This document shows, piece by piece, positions 17,444 to 25,859 of a stretch of DNA of 64,000 bases. The notes beneath the pieces are model-generated. The model saw nothing but the letters and a program-made list of their open reading frames with translations, searched no databases and was not told where the DNA came from. Within the stretch, counting starts at the first letter, position 1. Each line of letters begins with the position of its first letter. The position numbers and the translations under genes were made by a program. Where the stretch lies: NCBI RefSeq assembly GCF_030317035.1, contig NZ_JASZYK010000013.1, positions 103,879-167,878 of the forward strand. The letters run 5' to 3'. This DNA comes from Variovorax sp. J22G73 (GTDB lineage Bacteria; Pseudomonadota; Gammaproteobacteria; Burkholderiales; Burkholderiaceae_C).

Positions 17444-18589
17444 TCACACTTGCAGTGCAACGTCGTCGTTTGCATCCGCGCTCGGCCAACTTAGCCTGGG
17501 CAGGTCAATGGTGAAGCGAATGCGGCCTTCCGAACTCGCGCCGGTGATTTCACCGCCGTGCGCACGGGCGATCTGACGCGCGATGAACAGGCCAAGACCG
17601 AGATGGGTTCGCTCGGTGCTCGCCGAGGGACCGTCGCGCTGGCGCAGGGGCTCGAACAGCGTCTCGAACTCATGGACCGCGATCTCGTCGCCGGCGTTCT
17701 CCACCGTGATGCGCACGAACGCTTCGTGTCCTTCGACCCTCGCGAGCGACGCCTGCGTCGGGTCGCCGTGCTTGATCGCATTTGACACCAGGTTCATCAA
17801 CGCCTCGCCCACGCGCGACGCGTCGAAGGCTCCGCAGGTGTCGCCGGTGGCTTCGTAGTCGCTTAGAGCTTCGGGATGCGCCGCCCGCAGCAGCTCGATT
17901 TCTTCCGCGCACACATGGGCCAGGTCGACCTGCGCGGCCCGCAGCACCATGCCCGCGCCCAGGCTGGCCCTGCTGTACTCCAGCAGCGAGTCGAGCAACG
18001 ACGTCAGGCGCTTGACGCCGCGCGACAGCAGCGCCGTCTGTGCCGCGGGGGCCGTTGCGCCCAGGCGCATCAGCTCGACGGTCAGCCCGATGGCGTTGAG
18101 CGGGCCGCGCAGGTCGTGCCCCAGGACGCTCAGGAAGATTTGCCGCCAGCGTTCACGCTCCTGCGCATAGAAGCGCACCGACTCCGCCACCGCCTGGTCG
18201 ATGGCTTCGTTGAAGCGGGCAATGTCTTCAATGGCGCCGGCTTCGGGCACATAGGACTCGCCCCAGAGGCGAAGCACGCTGGAGCGCAGAGCTCGAAATT
18301 CGGCCACCAGCTGTTCGATGTCGATGCCGGCCCGCGCCCTCATCAGGCCGTGGGTCTGCGCCGAGGTCTGCCATGAAGATTGCGGCGCGTTGCCTTCGGA
18401 TTTGTCGATGGCCTCCGTCCTACTTTGCGACGTCCTCAAGTCCGCTGAAATCGCGTCCAGAAGATGCGGCAAGTGGTCTCTCAGCAGCAGCGAATCGGTC
18501 TGGTGCAGCGCGGGAATGGTCTTGGCGAACGCCTCGGCGGCGTCGAGGATCTGTTCTTGGGCAACGTTCAGAAACGTGGCAAGTCGCAT
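17444..18589 (-). CDS. sensor histidine kinase with RsbRD-like N-terminus
   Basis: 381 residues. The ATG at 18589 is chosen because GGAGGAG precedes it; an ATG at 18601 is in frame. Residues 1-150 are helical and resemble RsbRD-type N-terminal domains. The phosphoacceptor box is SVLGHDLRGPLNAIGL, followed by the N box NLVSNAIKHGD and the G2-type LGLGLFIARQIARAHGG. There is no membrane span, so it is cytoplasmic. Its likely partner, the receiver at 18652-19009, is divergent and broken. Confidence 0.85.
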   Translation of the reverse strand: MRLATFLNVAQEQILDAAEAFAKTIPALHQTDSLLLRDHLPHLLDAISADLRTSQSRTEAIDKSEGNAPQSSWQTSAQTHGLMRARAGIDIEQLVAEFRALRSSVLRLWGESYVPEAGAIEDIARFNEAIDQAVAESVRFYAQERERWRQIFLSVLGHDLRGPLNAIGLTVELMRLGATAPAAQTALLSRGVKRLTSLLDSLLEYSRASLGAGMVLRAAQVDLAHVCAEEIELLRAAHPEALSDYEATGDTCGAFDASRVGEALMNLVSNAIKHGDPTQASLARVEGHEAFVRITVENAGDEIAVHEFETLFEPLRQRDGPSASTERTHLGLGLFIARQIARAHGGEITGASSEGRIRFTIDLPRLSWPSADANDDVALQV

Positions 18590-18651
18590 CGGCTCCTCCA
18601 TGGTGTACGGGTTTAAACCCTATAGCAAAGTGGCCGAGAGGCAAGAGGTTT

Positions 18652-19009
18652 GTGACTATTCGTTCAGTTATCCTCGTCATGGACGACGAGCCCGACTCCG
18701 CGCACTTGCTAGGCATGATCCTGGGCATGCATTGTCCCCACGCCACGGTCGGCGTGGCCCACGGCGCGCAGGCGCGCTCGACCTCGACACGCGGCAGCGG
18801 CCGGTCGTGGTCATCTCTGACCTTGAAATGCCGACCATGGACAGTGAAAGAAGGCGGTGGCCCTGCGCGCCGGCATCACGGGTGCCGTGCCGGTGCTCAG
18901 TGCGTTGCCGGGCAACGTGGTGCGGTTGTCGGCGCTTCGCGGTGTCGGTATTTTCGATCATCGGGTCAGCAAGCCGGTCGATGTGGCAAGTCTCCTGCGC
19001 TTGATCTAA
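18652..19009 (+). pseudogene. single-domain response regulator, frameshifted
   Basis: From a GTG at 18652 the frame reads VILVMDDEPDSAHLLGMIL (receiver start), then needs a shift to continue LDLDTRQRPVVVISDLEMPTMD (phosphoacceptor region), and another to reach SALRGVGIFDHRVSKPVD and LLRLI with a stop. All receiver landmarks survive but in three frames, so it is a recent pseudogene or contains sequencing errors. It lies divergent from the histidine kinase. Confidence 0.65.
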
Positions 19010-19070
19010 AAGGCCCTGGCCCCGTCGCAGCCCGACCGCACTGGGCCAGCATAAGCCGCCCTGCGCCTGC

Positions 19071-19637
19071 TCACGCCGCGATCAGGTCGATAAGCAGCGG
19101 TGCAATGTCGTCGAGCAGTACGATGTGGTCGGGGCTGTCATGCACGATGGCGCTGATGGGCATGCCCGGCACCTTGGCGTCCGAGGGGCTCTGTACCACG
19201 CAGCGGCCGCCGTGCTTCTTGACTTCGACCAGCCCGGCGCTGCCATCCGCGCCCGCGCCTGTCAGCACCACCCCGATGACCTGTCGACCGAATGCCCGGG
19301 CCGCGCTCGCGAAGAGACGATCGGCCACTGCCGAAGCACCGGCGGCGTTTGCCTCCAGCCCGAGTCGCCTGTTGGCGCGTACCACCAAATCGCTGCCGGG
19401 CGGCGGCAGCACGATCCGGCCATGGCTGAGCGGCTCTCCCTCCTGGGCAATCCCCACTTGCAGTGCGGTGTGCCGCTTCAGGTTGTCGATAAGGCGCCCG
19501 GGGTCCTCGTCGCCGGTGTCGATCACCGCGGCGATCGCGCCGTGAAAGTCGGGGGCGAAACGTCCGACAATGCGTTCGAAGGCCTCAAGGCCACCGCTCG
19601 AGGCGGCGACGACGATCAAGCGAAAGGGCGTGCCCAT
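19071..19637 (-). CDS. CheB-type methylesterase domain protein, atypical active site
   Basis: 188 residues, only the CheB catalytic domain. The serine motif survives (VVAASSGGLEAF) and so does the Asp-Gly of LTGAGADGSAG. The position of the catalytic histidine (normally VQHM or LHLS) reads IAAVIDTGDED, so the histidine seems lost. It may be inactive or bind rather than hydrolyse. It lies 12 bases downstream of recQ and probably shares its operon. Confidence 0.7.
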   Translation of the reverse strand: MGTPFRLIVVAASSGGLEAFERIVGRFAPDFHGAIAAVIDTGDEDPGRLIDNLKRHTALQVGIAQEGEPLSHGRIVLPPPGSDLVVRANRRLGLEANAAGASAVADRLFASAARAFGRQVIGVVLTGAGADGSAGLVEVKKHGGRCVVQSPSDAKVPGMPISAIVHDSPDHIVLLDDIAPLLIDLIAA

Positions 19638-19649
19638 GGTGGCGTGCGG

Positions 19650-21422
19650 TCAAGGCGCCGCGGGCGTGTCCGCGAGCGATGACGTGCGTGGCTTCGTCGG
19701 CAGCGCGAGGCTCTGCAGCGACACCCTGCGCAGCCGCGTCACGTAGTCGGGATGAAAGCACCGCTCGGTTCCGTCCTCGAATCCAACAGTGACCGAAGCC
19801 CCGTCCGAGGCGACCACGGTGCCCCGGCCGTAGCGTCGCACCTTCACCGGGTCGCCGGCCTCGAGGGCCTGCGATCGCGGCGCGGAAACCGCGGGACTGT
19901 TGCTCACGACGATGGGCTGGGCGAGCGCCGCCTGGTGCGCCGCGATGCGCCGGCAGTTGTCGCAGGCACCGCAGTGCTTCAGGGCGGTCGATGGGGCCAG
20001 ATCCCCCAGCAGCAGCTGCCATCTGCACTGGCCCGACTGCGCGTACGAGACCATGCGCTCGAGCGTCTCGCGGTCCTGCACGCGTCGGCGCTTGTAGGCG
20101 TCGAGCACGGCGGAAAGGTCGGCGGATGCGCCCACGCCAGCGGCTTCGCGCAACGACAGCCGCCCGCGCCGGTCGGTTCTGAGCACCTGCTCCTGCTTGA
20201 GCACCGCGACGCCCGCCTGCATGCGCGCGCGCGGACGCTCCAGCGCGTGGAGCAGACTCTGCGCCGTCCAGCCCCCGGCGTCGGGCGGTGCGGCCAGAAG
20301 CTGCCGGTGGATCGCATCCAGGTCTTCCAGCTGTGGGTATTTGCCGGCCAGAAAGAACTGCTGCACCGAGCGGTCCTTGGCATGAAACAGCAAGGTGCAG
20401 CGTGCCTGCTCGCCATCGCGCCCCGCGCGCCCAGCTTCCTGGTAGTACGCATGCAAGCTGGAAGGCATCTGGCAGTGCAGCACGAAGCGGATGTCCGGCT
20501 TGTCGATGCCCATGCCGAACGCGTTGGTGGCTACCATGATGCGCACCTCACCTGCCATGAAGGCCTCCTGCGCAGCTGTTCGCTCGCGCGGGCCGAGCTT
20601 GCCGTGATACAGCGCCACAGATTCGCCCTGCGCCTTCAGCGCATCGAAGGCGCGCTGGGCGGCCTTCACCGTGGCGGCATAGACGATGCCGCTGCCGGGC
20701 TCCTGAGCCGCAAGCTCGACGGTGCGGCGCACGCGCTCGTTCTCGTCGCCCAACTGCTCCACGGCGAACTGCAAGTTGGCACGGTAGGCGCCTATGTCGA
20801 TCAGCCCGGCGTGCGGAATGCCCAGCAGCTTCATCACATCAGCTGCAACGTCTTCGCCCGCGGTGGCGGTCAACGCGAGCACGGGCGGGCTGCCCAGCGC
20901 GGCAATGGCCGACCCAATTTCCAGGAAGGCAGGGCGGAAGTCGTGGCCCCACTGCGAGATGCAATGAGCCTCGTCTACCACCAGCAACGCGGTCGGGCGT
21001 GCTCCCAAGCGCTGCAGAAATGCCGAATCGCACAGCCGTTCGGGCGTCGTCAGCACGATGCGTGCGCTGCCACTTGCCAAGTCGTCCTCGGCCTGCGCGA
21101 GTTCGCCGGCGCCCAGGGCGCTGTTGACTTGCACCGCGTGAATGCCCAGGTCACGCAGCCGGTCGCACTGGTCCTTCATCAGCGCAATCAAGGGGGACAC
21201 CACCACGGTGCGCCCCTCAAGCAGCACGGCGGGCAGCTGATAGCACAGCGACTTGCCGGCGCCCGTAGGCATCACAGCCAAGGTCGGCAAGCCCGCCATG
21301 ACGCGCTCGATCACCTCTGCCTGGCCGCCGCGCAGGCGCGCATGGCCGAAGACCTTGCGAAGAGCGTGCGCCAGGCTTGCTGTACCGGCTCCCGTGGTCA
21401 TGTCGGTTGCCTTGTCGCGCAT
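19650..21422 (-). CDS. recQ: RecQ-family ATP-dependent DNA helicase
   Basis: 590 residues. Helicase motifs are in order: Q-type region and Walker A MPTGAGKSLCYQLP, SPLIALMKDQ (Ia), DEAHCISQWGHDFRP (II), LALTATA (III), YHGKLGPRER (IV), ATNAFGMGIDKPDIRFV (V) and QEAGRAGRDG (VI). A zinc-binding region follows (CRWQLLL ... CGACDNCRR). There is no clear HRDC domain; a basic 100-residue tail replaces it, with a short beta-rich segment (VGFEDGTERCFHPDYV). It unwinds DNA during repair. Its start overlaps the stop of the upstream gene. Confidence 0.92.
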   Translation of the reverse strand: MRDKATDMTTGAGTASLAHALRKVFGHARLRGGQAEVIERVMAGLPTLAVMPTGAGKSLCYQLPAVLLEGRTVVVSPLIALMKDQCDRLRDLGIHAVQVNSALGAGELAQAEDDLASGSARIVLTTPERLCDSAFLQRLGARPTALLVVDEAHCISQWGHDFRPAFLEIGSAIAALGSPPVLALTATAGEDVAADVMKLLGIPHAGLIDIGAYRANLQFAVEQLGDENERVRRTVELAAQEPGSGIVYAATVKAAQRAFDALKAQGESVALYHGKLGPRERTAAQEAFMAGEVRIMVATNAFGMGIDKPDIRFVLHCQMPSSLHAYYQEAGRAGRDGEQARCTLLFHAKDRSVQQFFLAGKYPQLEDLDAIHRQLLAAPPDAGGWTAQSLLHALERPRARMQAGVAVLKQEQVLRTDRRGRLSLREAAGVGASADLSAVLDAYKRRRVQDRETLERMVSYAQSGQCRWQLLLGDLAPSTALKHCGACDNCRRIAAHQAALAQPIVVSNSPAVSAPRSQALEAGDPVKVRRYGRGTVVASDGASVTVGFEDGTERCFHPDYVTRLRRVSLQSLALPTKPRTSSLADTPAAP

Positions 21423-21736
21423 CAGGCGTCCTCGCCCACGTCGGTGTCACCGTCCTCGGGATCGGGGTGCGCGGCCAGCTCGTCGACGCGTGCCGCTTTG
21501 GAGTCGTCCACCGCGCTCGACGCTTCGACCGCGCCGTCCGGAAACACGCCGATGCGCTCGGGCAGGATGTCGGCGTTGGTGGCCCCTTCAAGGCCCGCCT
21601 CGGCGAGGGCACGGCCGCCGGTGCCCAGGGCATCGCTGCCGCTGTCGCTGGAGTCGCTCGGGCTCACGCTGTCGTCGTGGATGCCGCGGGCCTCGGCGGG
21701 CGGGCGCTCGCCACCCAGAATGCTGCTGGTTGCCAT
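21422..21736 (-). CDS. acidic hypothetical protein upstream of recQ
   Basis: 104 residues, very acidic and rich in Ser, Asp and Ala (DSVSPSDSSDSGSDALG, HPDPEDGDTDVGED), so probably disordered. Its stop overlaps the recQ start by one base, indicating coupling. No family is recognised. Confidence 0.5.
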   Translation of the reverse strand: MATSSILGGERPPAEARGIHDDSVSPSDSSDSGSDALGTGGRALAEAGLEGATNADILPERIGVFPDGAVEASSAVDDSKAARVDELAAHPDPEDGDTDVGEDA

Positions 21737-21777
21737 GGTCGTGGTGTTTTGAGAGGGGAAACGTGTCAGGTTGCCGG

Positions 21778-22185
21778 TTAGGTGCGCGTGGCGGCCTGGC
21801 GGTCGAATTCGGCTTCGGCATCGAGCCAGTCCTGCTTGTGGCTGCCAGCGCCGCCGCCGCGTCGCTGGTGCGCGTCGTAGGCGGCCCGGCGGATCGCGTC
21901 TTCGCGCGAAAGCGCGTCGGGCGCGGGTGCGTTGTCCACCGATTCGCGGTTGGTCTCGGACGACAGGTCTTCCTTCAGCGAGAACGGCGCGGCGTCGTCG
22001 TTCCTGGAGGACTCGATGTTCTTGCGCTTGGCCTGCATGCCCTCGCTGGGCGCGGGCCCTGCGAGGTCCTCACCGGTCGCGCTCTTTTTGCCGGTGAAAC
22101 TCTCGCCTGCACCTATGTTTTCCACCCCGCCGCTGGTGGCGGGACGGCTTCCGTCGCCGGATGCGTTGACTGGTCGGTCGCTCAT
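21778..22185 (-). CDS. DUF2934-containing protein
   Basis: 135 residues. The first 85 are low-complexity; the C-terminal part has the DUF2934 pattern IRRAAYDAHQRRGGGAGSH followed by DWLDAEAEF. DUF2934 proteins are small and linked to stress islands, with no proven function. Part of a minus-strand run ending in recQ. Confidence 0.65.
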   Translation of the reverse strand: MSDRPVNASGDGSRPATSGGVENIGAGESFTGKKSATGEDLAGPAPSEGMQAKRKNIESSRNDDAAPFSLKEDLSSETNRESVDNAPAPDALSREDAIRRAAYDAHQRRGGGAGSHKQDWLDAEAEFDRQAATRT

Positions 22186-22232
22186 GTCTTTCTCCTGTTC
22201 GCGGTGAATCGGCGGAGCGATTGAAACTCGGT

Positions 22233-22583
22233 CTACTGAGGCGCCGGCTTGGCCGTGGGGCCGGCGCCCTTGGCGTCCGTGCCGCTGCTGGCGTGGCCTG
22301 GGGCCTGGTCTGGCGTGGTTTGCGCGGGGCCGGGGTTCACTGAGGGGCGCAGGGTTTGCGTGCGGGCTTTGGCGGTCGCTTCATCGGTAACGATCTTTCC
22401 GCTGTCGCCGAAGCCGCCCGTGGGCGCGCGGGCCGTCTGCGCTTTCTGCGAATCGCTCGAAGGTGGCGGCGCCGAGCCCTTCGGGTTGCCGGTCGGCTGC
22501 GCGACGGCCGACAAGGCCAGGCCCGCGGCCATTCCCAAAACGGCGATGCCGCGTGCGCTTTGCACAAATTGAAGTGTGTTCAT
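22233..22583 (-). CDS. secreted low-complexity protein, TGNPKG family (copy 2)
   Basis: 116 residues. A signal peptide (AVLGMAAGLALSAVAQ) is followed by PTGNPKG, FGDSGKIVTDEATAKART and the ending GPTAKPAPQ, which match the protein at 1749-2096. The mature part is Pro/Ala/Ser-rich. Probably periplasmic; function unknown. Confidence 0.6.
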   Translation of the reverse strand: MNTLQFVQSARGIAVLGMAAGLALSAVAQPTGNPKGSAPPPSSDSQKAQTARAPTGGFGDSGKIVTDEATAKARTQTLRPSVNPGPAQTTPDQAPGHASSGTDAKGAGPTAKPAPQ

Positions 22584-22690
22584 GGCTGCACATTCGATGC
22601 AGCCCGCTTTGGGGCACGTAGGCGCACTTCAGCATGAGTTGTATGAGGATGGAGCGGTTGTCGGCCATGCCCCCTCGACGGCCTTCCCGG

Positions 22691-22870
22691 TCAGCCCGGG
22701 TCGGCTTCCGATCTTTTGGCAGGCGTGGGCGGATGGCGCTCGAGGTGGCGCTCCCACAGGAACAGTGCGGGCAGCGCAACAAGATGCGCAAGCGCGCTGA
22801 GCAGGCCGATGCAGAACAAGGCAATGGCAATTAGCGGGCTGGCGGCGATGCCGAGAAGAGTCTTGATCAT
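22691..22870 (-). CDS. small single-span membrane protein
   Basis: 59 residues from the ATG at 22870 to the stop at 22691. A long hydrophobic segment ends AHLVALPALFLWERHLERH, paralogous to the truncated gene at the left window edge. The tail is short and basic/proline-rich. A TCCTAC motif lies upstream (22929-22934, minus strand). Inner-membrane location inferred. Confidence 0.55.
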   Translation of the reverse strand: MIKTLLGIAASPLIAIALFCIGLLSALAHLVALPALFLWERHLERHPPTPAKRSEADPG

Positions 22871-23053
22871 TTACGACAAGGGGGCTGAAGGGAAAAAACC
22901 GATGTTCTTCAGTGCGCGCGCGCCTTGCGTAGGAGCGCGCCGCAACCTGGAGGCGGGACTGCGTGCGCGACGGGGTGCCGTCCCACAAGGCAACCCGCCA
23001 CACGTTGTGCATGGTGCGTTGCAACCCCATTTCGCACAGCCTCCAGGACCGTC

Positions 23054-23920
23054 ATGGACTTCACGCACATCGCCGTCAACGGCATCCGTTTGCACGTTGC
23101 CACTGCGGGCCCCGCGCATGCGCCTCTGGTCGTTCTGCTCCACGGGTTTCCCGAGACCGCGCTGGCGTGGCGACGCTATGTTGATCCCCTGCTCGCCCTC
23201 GGCTGGCGTGTGGCCGTTCCGGACCAACGCGGCTACGGCGCGTCGGACAAGCCCGGGGGTGTCCGCGACTATGTGCTGGACGTGCTGGCCGACGACGTCT
23301 GCGCCCTGGGCGCGGCGCTCGGCGCCGAGCAGTTCGCCGTGGTGGGGCACGACTGGGGCGGCATGGTGGCGTGGCACTTGGCCGCGCGCCACCCGGAGGT
23401 GGTCGAGCGCCTCGCCATCCTCAACGCGCCGCATCCGGCGAGCTTTCTCGGTTATGCGCTGACGCACCCGTTCCAGCTCGCGCGCAGCGCCTATGTCGGG
23501 CTGTTCCAGCTGCCTTTGGTGCCCGAGGCGCTGCTGAGCGTCAACGGTTTCTCGCTGCTGGCCGCGTCGCTCACCCGAACCAGCAAACCCGGCACCTTCG
23601 ACGACGAGCTGCTCGCGGCGTACCGGCAGGCATGGCAAGCGCCGCGAGCCATCGCGAGCATGCTCAACTGGTACCGCGCAATGGCCTTGGCCCGCCCGGT
23701 TTCCACGCTCATCGAGGCGCCCACGCTCATCCTGTGGGGCGGGCAGGACGCCGCCCTGGAAGCCGGCCTGGCGGACGAGGCGCTTGCCTACTGCGCGCGA
23801 GGGAAGCTCGAACGCCTGCCCGATGCCACGCACTGGCTGCACCATGAGCAGCCGGTTCGCGTGGGCGCGCTGCTGTGCGACTTTCTCGCGCAGCCCGCGA
23901 CGGCCGGAGCAGCCGGATGA
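23054..23920 (+). CDS. alpha/beta hydrolase, epoxide-hydrolase-like
   Basis: 288 residues from the ATG at 23054. Landmarks are LLHGFPETALAWRRY (oxyanion HGFP), PDQRGYGASDKP, the nucleophile elbow VVGHDWGGMVAW with Asp as nucleophile, as in epoxide hydrolases and haloalkane dehalogenases, and the late DATHWLHHEQP histidine. The HGFPE and GHDWGG pair favours epoxide hydrolase. It is followed by a DUF2243 gene with an ATGA overlap. Confidence 0.85.
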   Translation: MDFTHIAVNGIRLHVATAGPAHAPLVVLLHGFPETALAWRRYVDPLLALGWRVAVPDQRGYGASDKPGGVRDYVLDVLADDVCALGAALGAEQFAVVGHDWGGMVAWHLAARHPEVVERLAILNAPHPASFLGYALTHPFQLARSAYVGLFQLPLVPEALLSVNGFSLLAASLTRTSKPGTFDDELLAAYRQAWQAPRAIASMLNWYRAMALARPVSTLIEAPTLILWGGQDAALEAGLADEALAYCARGKLERLPDATHWLHHEQPVRVGALLCDFLAQPATAGAAG

Positions 23921-24447
23921 CGCGTCCCAACCCACTCGGGCTGTTTCCCGCTGTCTCCGGCGTACTGTTCGGGCTGGGCCTGGGGGGCTTCTTCGACGGC
24001 ATCGTCCTGCACCAGCTGTTGCAATGGCATCACATGCTCAGCAGCTGGTACCCGCCGACCACCGTCGAGAACCTGCGGCTGAACACCTTGTGGGACGGCA
24101 TCTTCCACAGCGCGACCTATGTGCTCGTCGTGGTGGCGCTGTACCTGCTGTGGCGGGTGGCGCAGCGCAGCCACCTGTTCTGGTCGAGCAGGCTCATCGT
24201 CGGCACCGCGCTGGTTGGGTGGGGCTGTTTCAACCTGGTCGAGGGCGTGATCGATCACCACCTGCTGCAGCTGCATCACGTCAACGAAACGGTGCCGTTG
24301 GCGCAGCGCATGGCCTGGGACCTAGGCTTTCTTGCCTGGGGCGCGGCGATGCTGGTGGGCGGCCTGACTCTCTGGCAGTCCGGCCGCCGTGAGCACCGGG
24401 TCCTTCAAGCCGACGGAGCGCCGCACGATGTCACGCCTGCTGCGTAG
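23917..24447 (+). CDS. DUF2243 membrane protein
   Basis: 176 residues, with four hydrophobic segments. The histidine-rich family features are FFDGIVLHQLLQWHHML, LWDGIFHSATYV and FNLVEGVIDHHLLQLHHV. The conserved histidines may bind metal or haem; function is unproven. It is coupled to the hydrolase by ATGA and overlaps the next small gene. Confidence 0.8.
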   Translation: MTRPNPLGLFPAVSGVLFGLGLGGFFDGIVLHQLLQWHHMLSSWYPPTTVENLRLNTLWDGIFHSATYVLVVVALYLLWRVAQRSHLFWSSRLIVGTALVGWGCFNLVEGVIDHHLLQLHHVNETVPLAQRMAWDLGFLAWGAAMLVGGLTLWQSGRREHRVLQADGAPHDVTPAA

Positions 24448-24619
24448 CCGCTGGCTGGTCCGCACAGTCTTCGCGGCGATGCTGGTGCTGGCCACCTGGC
24501 CTGCATGGCGCGTGGCCTCGCTGGGCGCCGAGCCGACGCTGGCCGAACTGCTGCAACTGGTCTGCGCGACACCGCCGCCCGAAACTGACGGGCCGGCCGG
24601 CGCCACGGGCCGCCGCTAA
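24428..24619 (+). CDS. small exported or membrane-anchored peptide
   Basis: 63 residues from an ATG at 24428 inside the DUF2243 3' end. A basic start (SRLLRSRWLVR) is followed by a hydrophobic segment TVFAAMLVLATWPAWRVA. A short tail contains one Cys. Its stop overlaps the convergent gene D by four bases. Function unknown. Confidence 0.45.
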   Translation: MSRLLRSRWLVRTVFAAMLVLATWPAWRVASLGAEPTLAELLQLVCATPPPETDGPAGATGRR

Positions 24620-24846
24620 CAAGCCTTGTCGGGCGTTCGAAGCACGCATGCCGCGAGTGCGGCGCGCCCTGTCGGCGTCAATGACCGCACTTGCGCAAAT
24701 TTCGCCTCGCGCGGGTCGGGCGGATAGAAGTGCGCCTCGACGTGGCCCAGCTCGCAAAGGCGGCACAGATGCCGCAGCTTGGCCGGCGTGGACACAAACA
24801 TCGGAAGGCGGTGGGTGGCGAGCTTGGCCAAGTAGACAAGGGGCAT
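24616..24846 (-). CDS. mini winged-helix-like protein D
   Basis: 76 residues. It has the recurring pattern YLAKLATHRLPMFVST, LRHLCRLCELGHVEA and SLTPTGRAALAA. AGGAG precedes the start. A full GGCACG-N4-TTGC sigma-54 element lies 22-36 bases upstream. The predicted winged-helix fold is an inference from the helix/helix/strand pattern shared by all eight domain copies. Function unknown. Confidence 0.65.
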   Translation of the reverse strand: MPLVYLAKLATHRLPMFVSTPAKLRHLCRLCELGHVEAHFYPPDPREAKFAQVRSLTPTGRAALAACVLRTPDKAC

Positions 24847-24866
24847 GTGTACTCCTGCGCCTGTAC

Positions 24867-24882
24867 GGCAACCGGCGTGCCC
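24867..24882 (-). promoter_or_regulatory. sigma-54 promoter candidate for gene D
   Basis: On the minus strand: GGGCACG-CCGG-TTGCC. All ten positions GGCACG and TTGC match with correct spacing; only the leading T is replaced. The predicted transcript start is about ten bases before the ATG at 24846, tight against the ribosome-binding site. Confidence 0.7.
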
Positions 24883-25018
24883 GCTCGGCGGGCTAAAGGC
24901 GTGCAGTATTGCAAAGCCGGTCGCGCGTCGTGTGTTCTCCTACACCCAGTGGGTTGAAACGCTGACGGGCTCGATTCGCCGGTGCCGCAACGTCGGGCGC
25001 CTCACTTCAGGAGCGAAC

Positions 25019-25414
25019 ATGACCACCACGAAGAATGCAACACCCGCCCGAGACCGCGGTGCCGACCCCAAAGCAAAAGCCGAAGGGAACGCGAAGGCCG
25101 AGGCCGAACAGACCGCTGCCCCCGGCGAAACCCGCTGGTCGAAGGCCAGTGGCGACGGCCTGCAAAAGCCGGTGCTCCAGCAACCCAACGAGCTCGACGA
25201 ATCGGCCAGCAGCCAGGAAGCGGCTAGCGCCTCGATGGAAGGCGTGGGCCGCGCGGCTTACAACGACGCCGTCACCAAGCAGGATACCGACCGTGGCCCC
25301 GTGATGGACGCGGTCTACAACGGACCCGTTACCGAAGGCCATCGCGTAGGCGATGACGAAGAGGTGCGCGGCGAGCGGGACCCGATGAAGTCCACGTCGT
25401 CGCGGCACCCATGA
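25019..25414 (+). CDS. hydrophilic stress-type hypothetical protein
   Basis: 131 residues from the ATG at 25019 with CAGGAG upstream. Very hydrophilic: a Lys/Ala/Glu-rich first half (DPKAKAEGNAKAEAEQ), then GVGRAAYNDAVTKQDTDRGP and MDAVYNGPVTEGHRVGDDEE. Probably disordered. Upstream lies GTGTTCTCCTACA (24931-24943 region), a 13-base string also found upstream of the DUF4142 gene. Confidence 0.55.
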   Translation: MTTTKNATPARDRGADPKAKAEGNAKAEAEQTAAPGETRWSKASGDGLQKPVLQQPNELDESASSQEAASASMEGVGRAAYNDAVTKQDTDRGPVMDAVYNGPVTEGHRVGDDEEVRGERDPMKSTSSRHP

Positions 25415-25460
25415 GGCGTCGCGCTGCAGCGAGCCATTGATGATCTACAGGAAAAGATCC

Positions 25461-25661
25461 ATGGAAACGAAAAGGGAATTCAAGAAGGGAGACCTGGCGC
25501 GCCGGTTAATGGCGGGGCTCTTGGCGCTCATTGCCGTCTGCGTGGTGCTCGTGTTTTTTCTCTTTGGGCTGAGGAGTCCTGACAAAGGTCCGGGAAACAT
25601 GCCCGCCAATGGCGACGCGACGCCGCTTCGCAGCAACGGAAGCCCACCCACTTCCAAATAG
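25461..25661 (+). CDS. small single-span membrane protein
   Basis: 66 residues from the ATG at 25461. A charged start (KREFKKGDLARR) is followed by one membrane segment LLALIAVCVVLVFFLFGL and a polar tail. Not recognised. AGGAAAAG lies just upstream. Confidence 0.5.
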   Translation: METKREFKKGDLARRLMAGLLALIAVCVVLVFFLFGLRSPDKGPGNMPANGDATPLRSNGSPPTSK

Positions 25662-25716
25662 CGCAAACAGCGCAAGTCGCGCGCGCCGCGGCCACTGCGG
25701 GTGCCTTCGCCACCTC

Positions 25717-25732
25717 GGGCACGCCGCTTGCC
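25717..25732 (+). promoter_or_regulatory. sigma-54 promoter candidate upstream of the alcohol dehydrogenase
   Basis: GGGCACG-CCGC-TTGCC, all ten core positions matched with correct GG-N10-GC spacing. The predicted start near 25743 would give a leader of about 117 bases to the ATG at 25860. The surrounding 200 bases hold no supported gene. Confidence 0.6.
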
Positions 25733-25859
25733 ACCTACGGCGTGAACACGTCGCGCTGCGACCTCACCTCGGCAGGCTTTTTTTAAAGGCGCGCTCGGCA
25801 GGCCTCGCGGCGTGCGCCCGCATTTCGCCCATCGCAACCCCCCTCAGGAGTCACCCACC

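Noticed and set aside
19752..21752. 666-codon plus-strand frame
   Set aside because: Antisense to recQ, whose helicase motifs are complete; the plus-strand translation has no domain.
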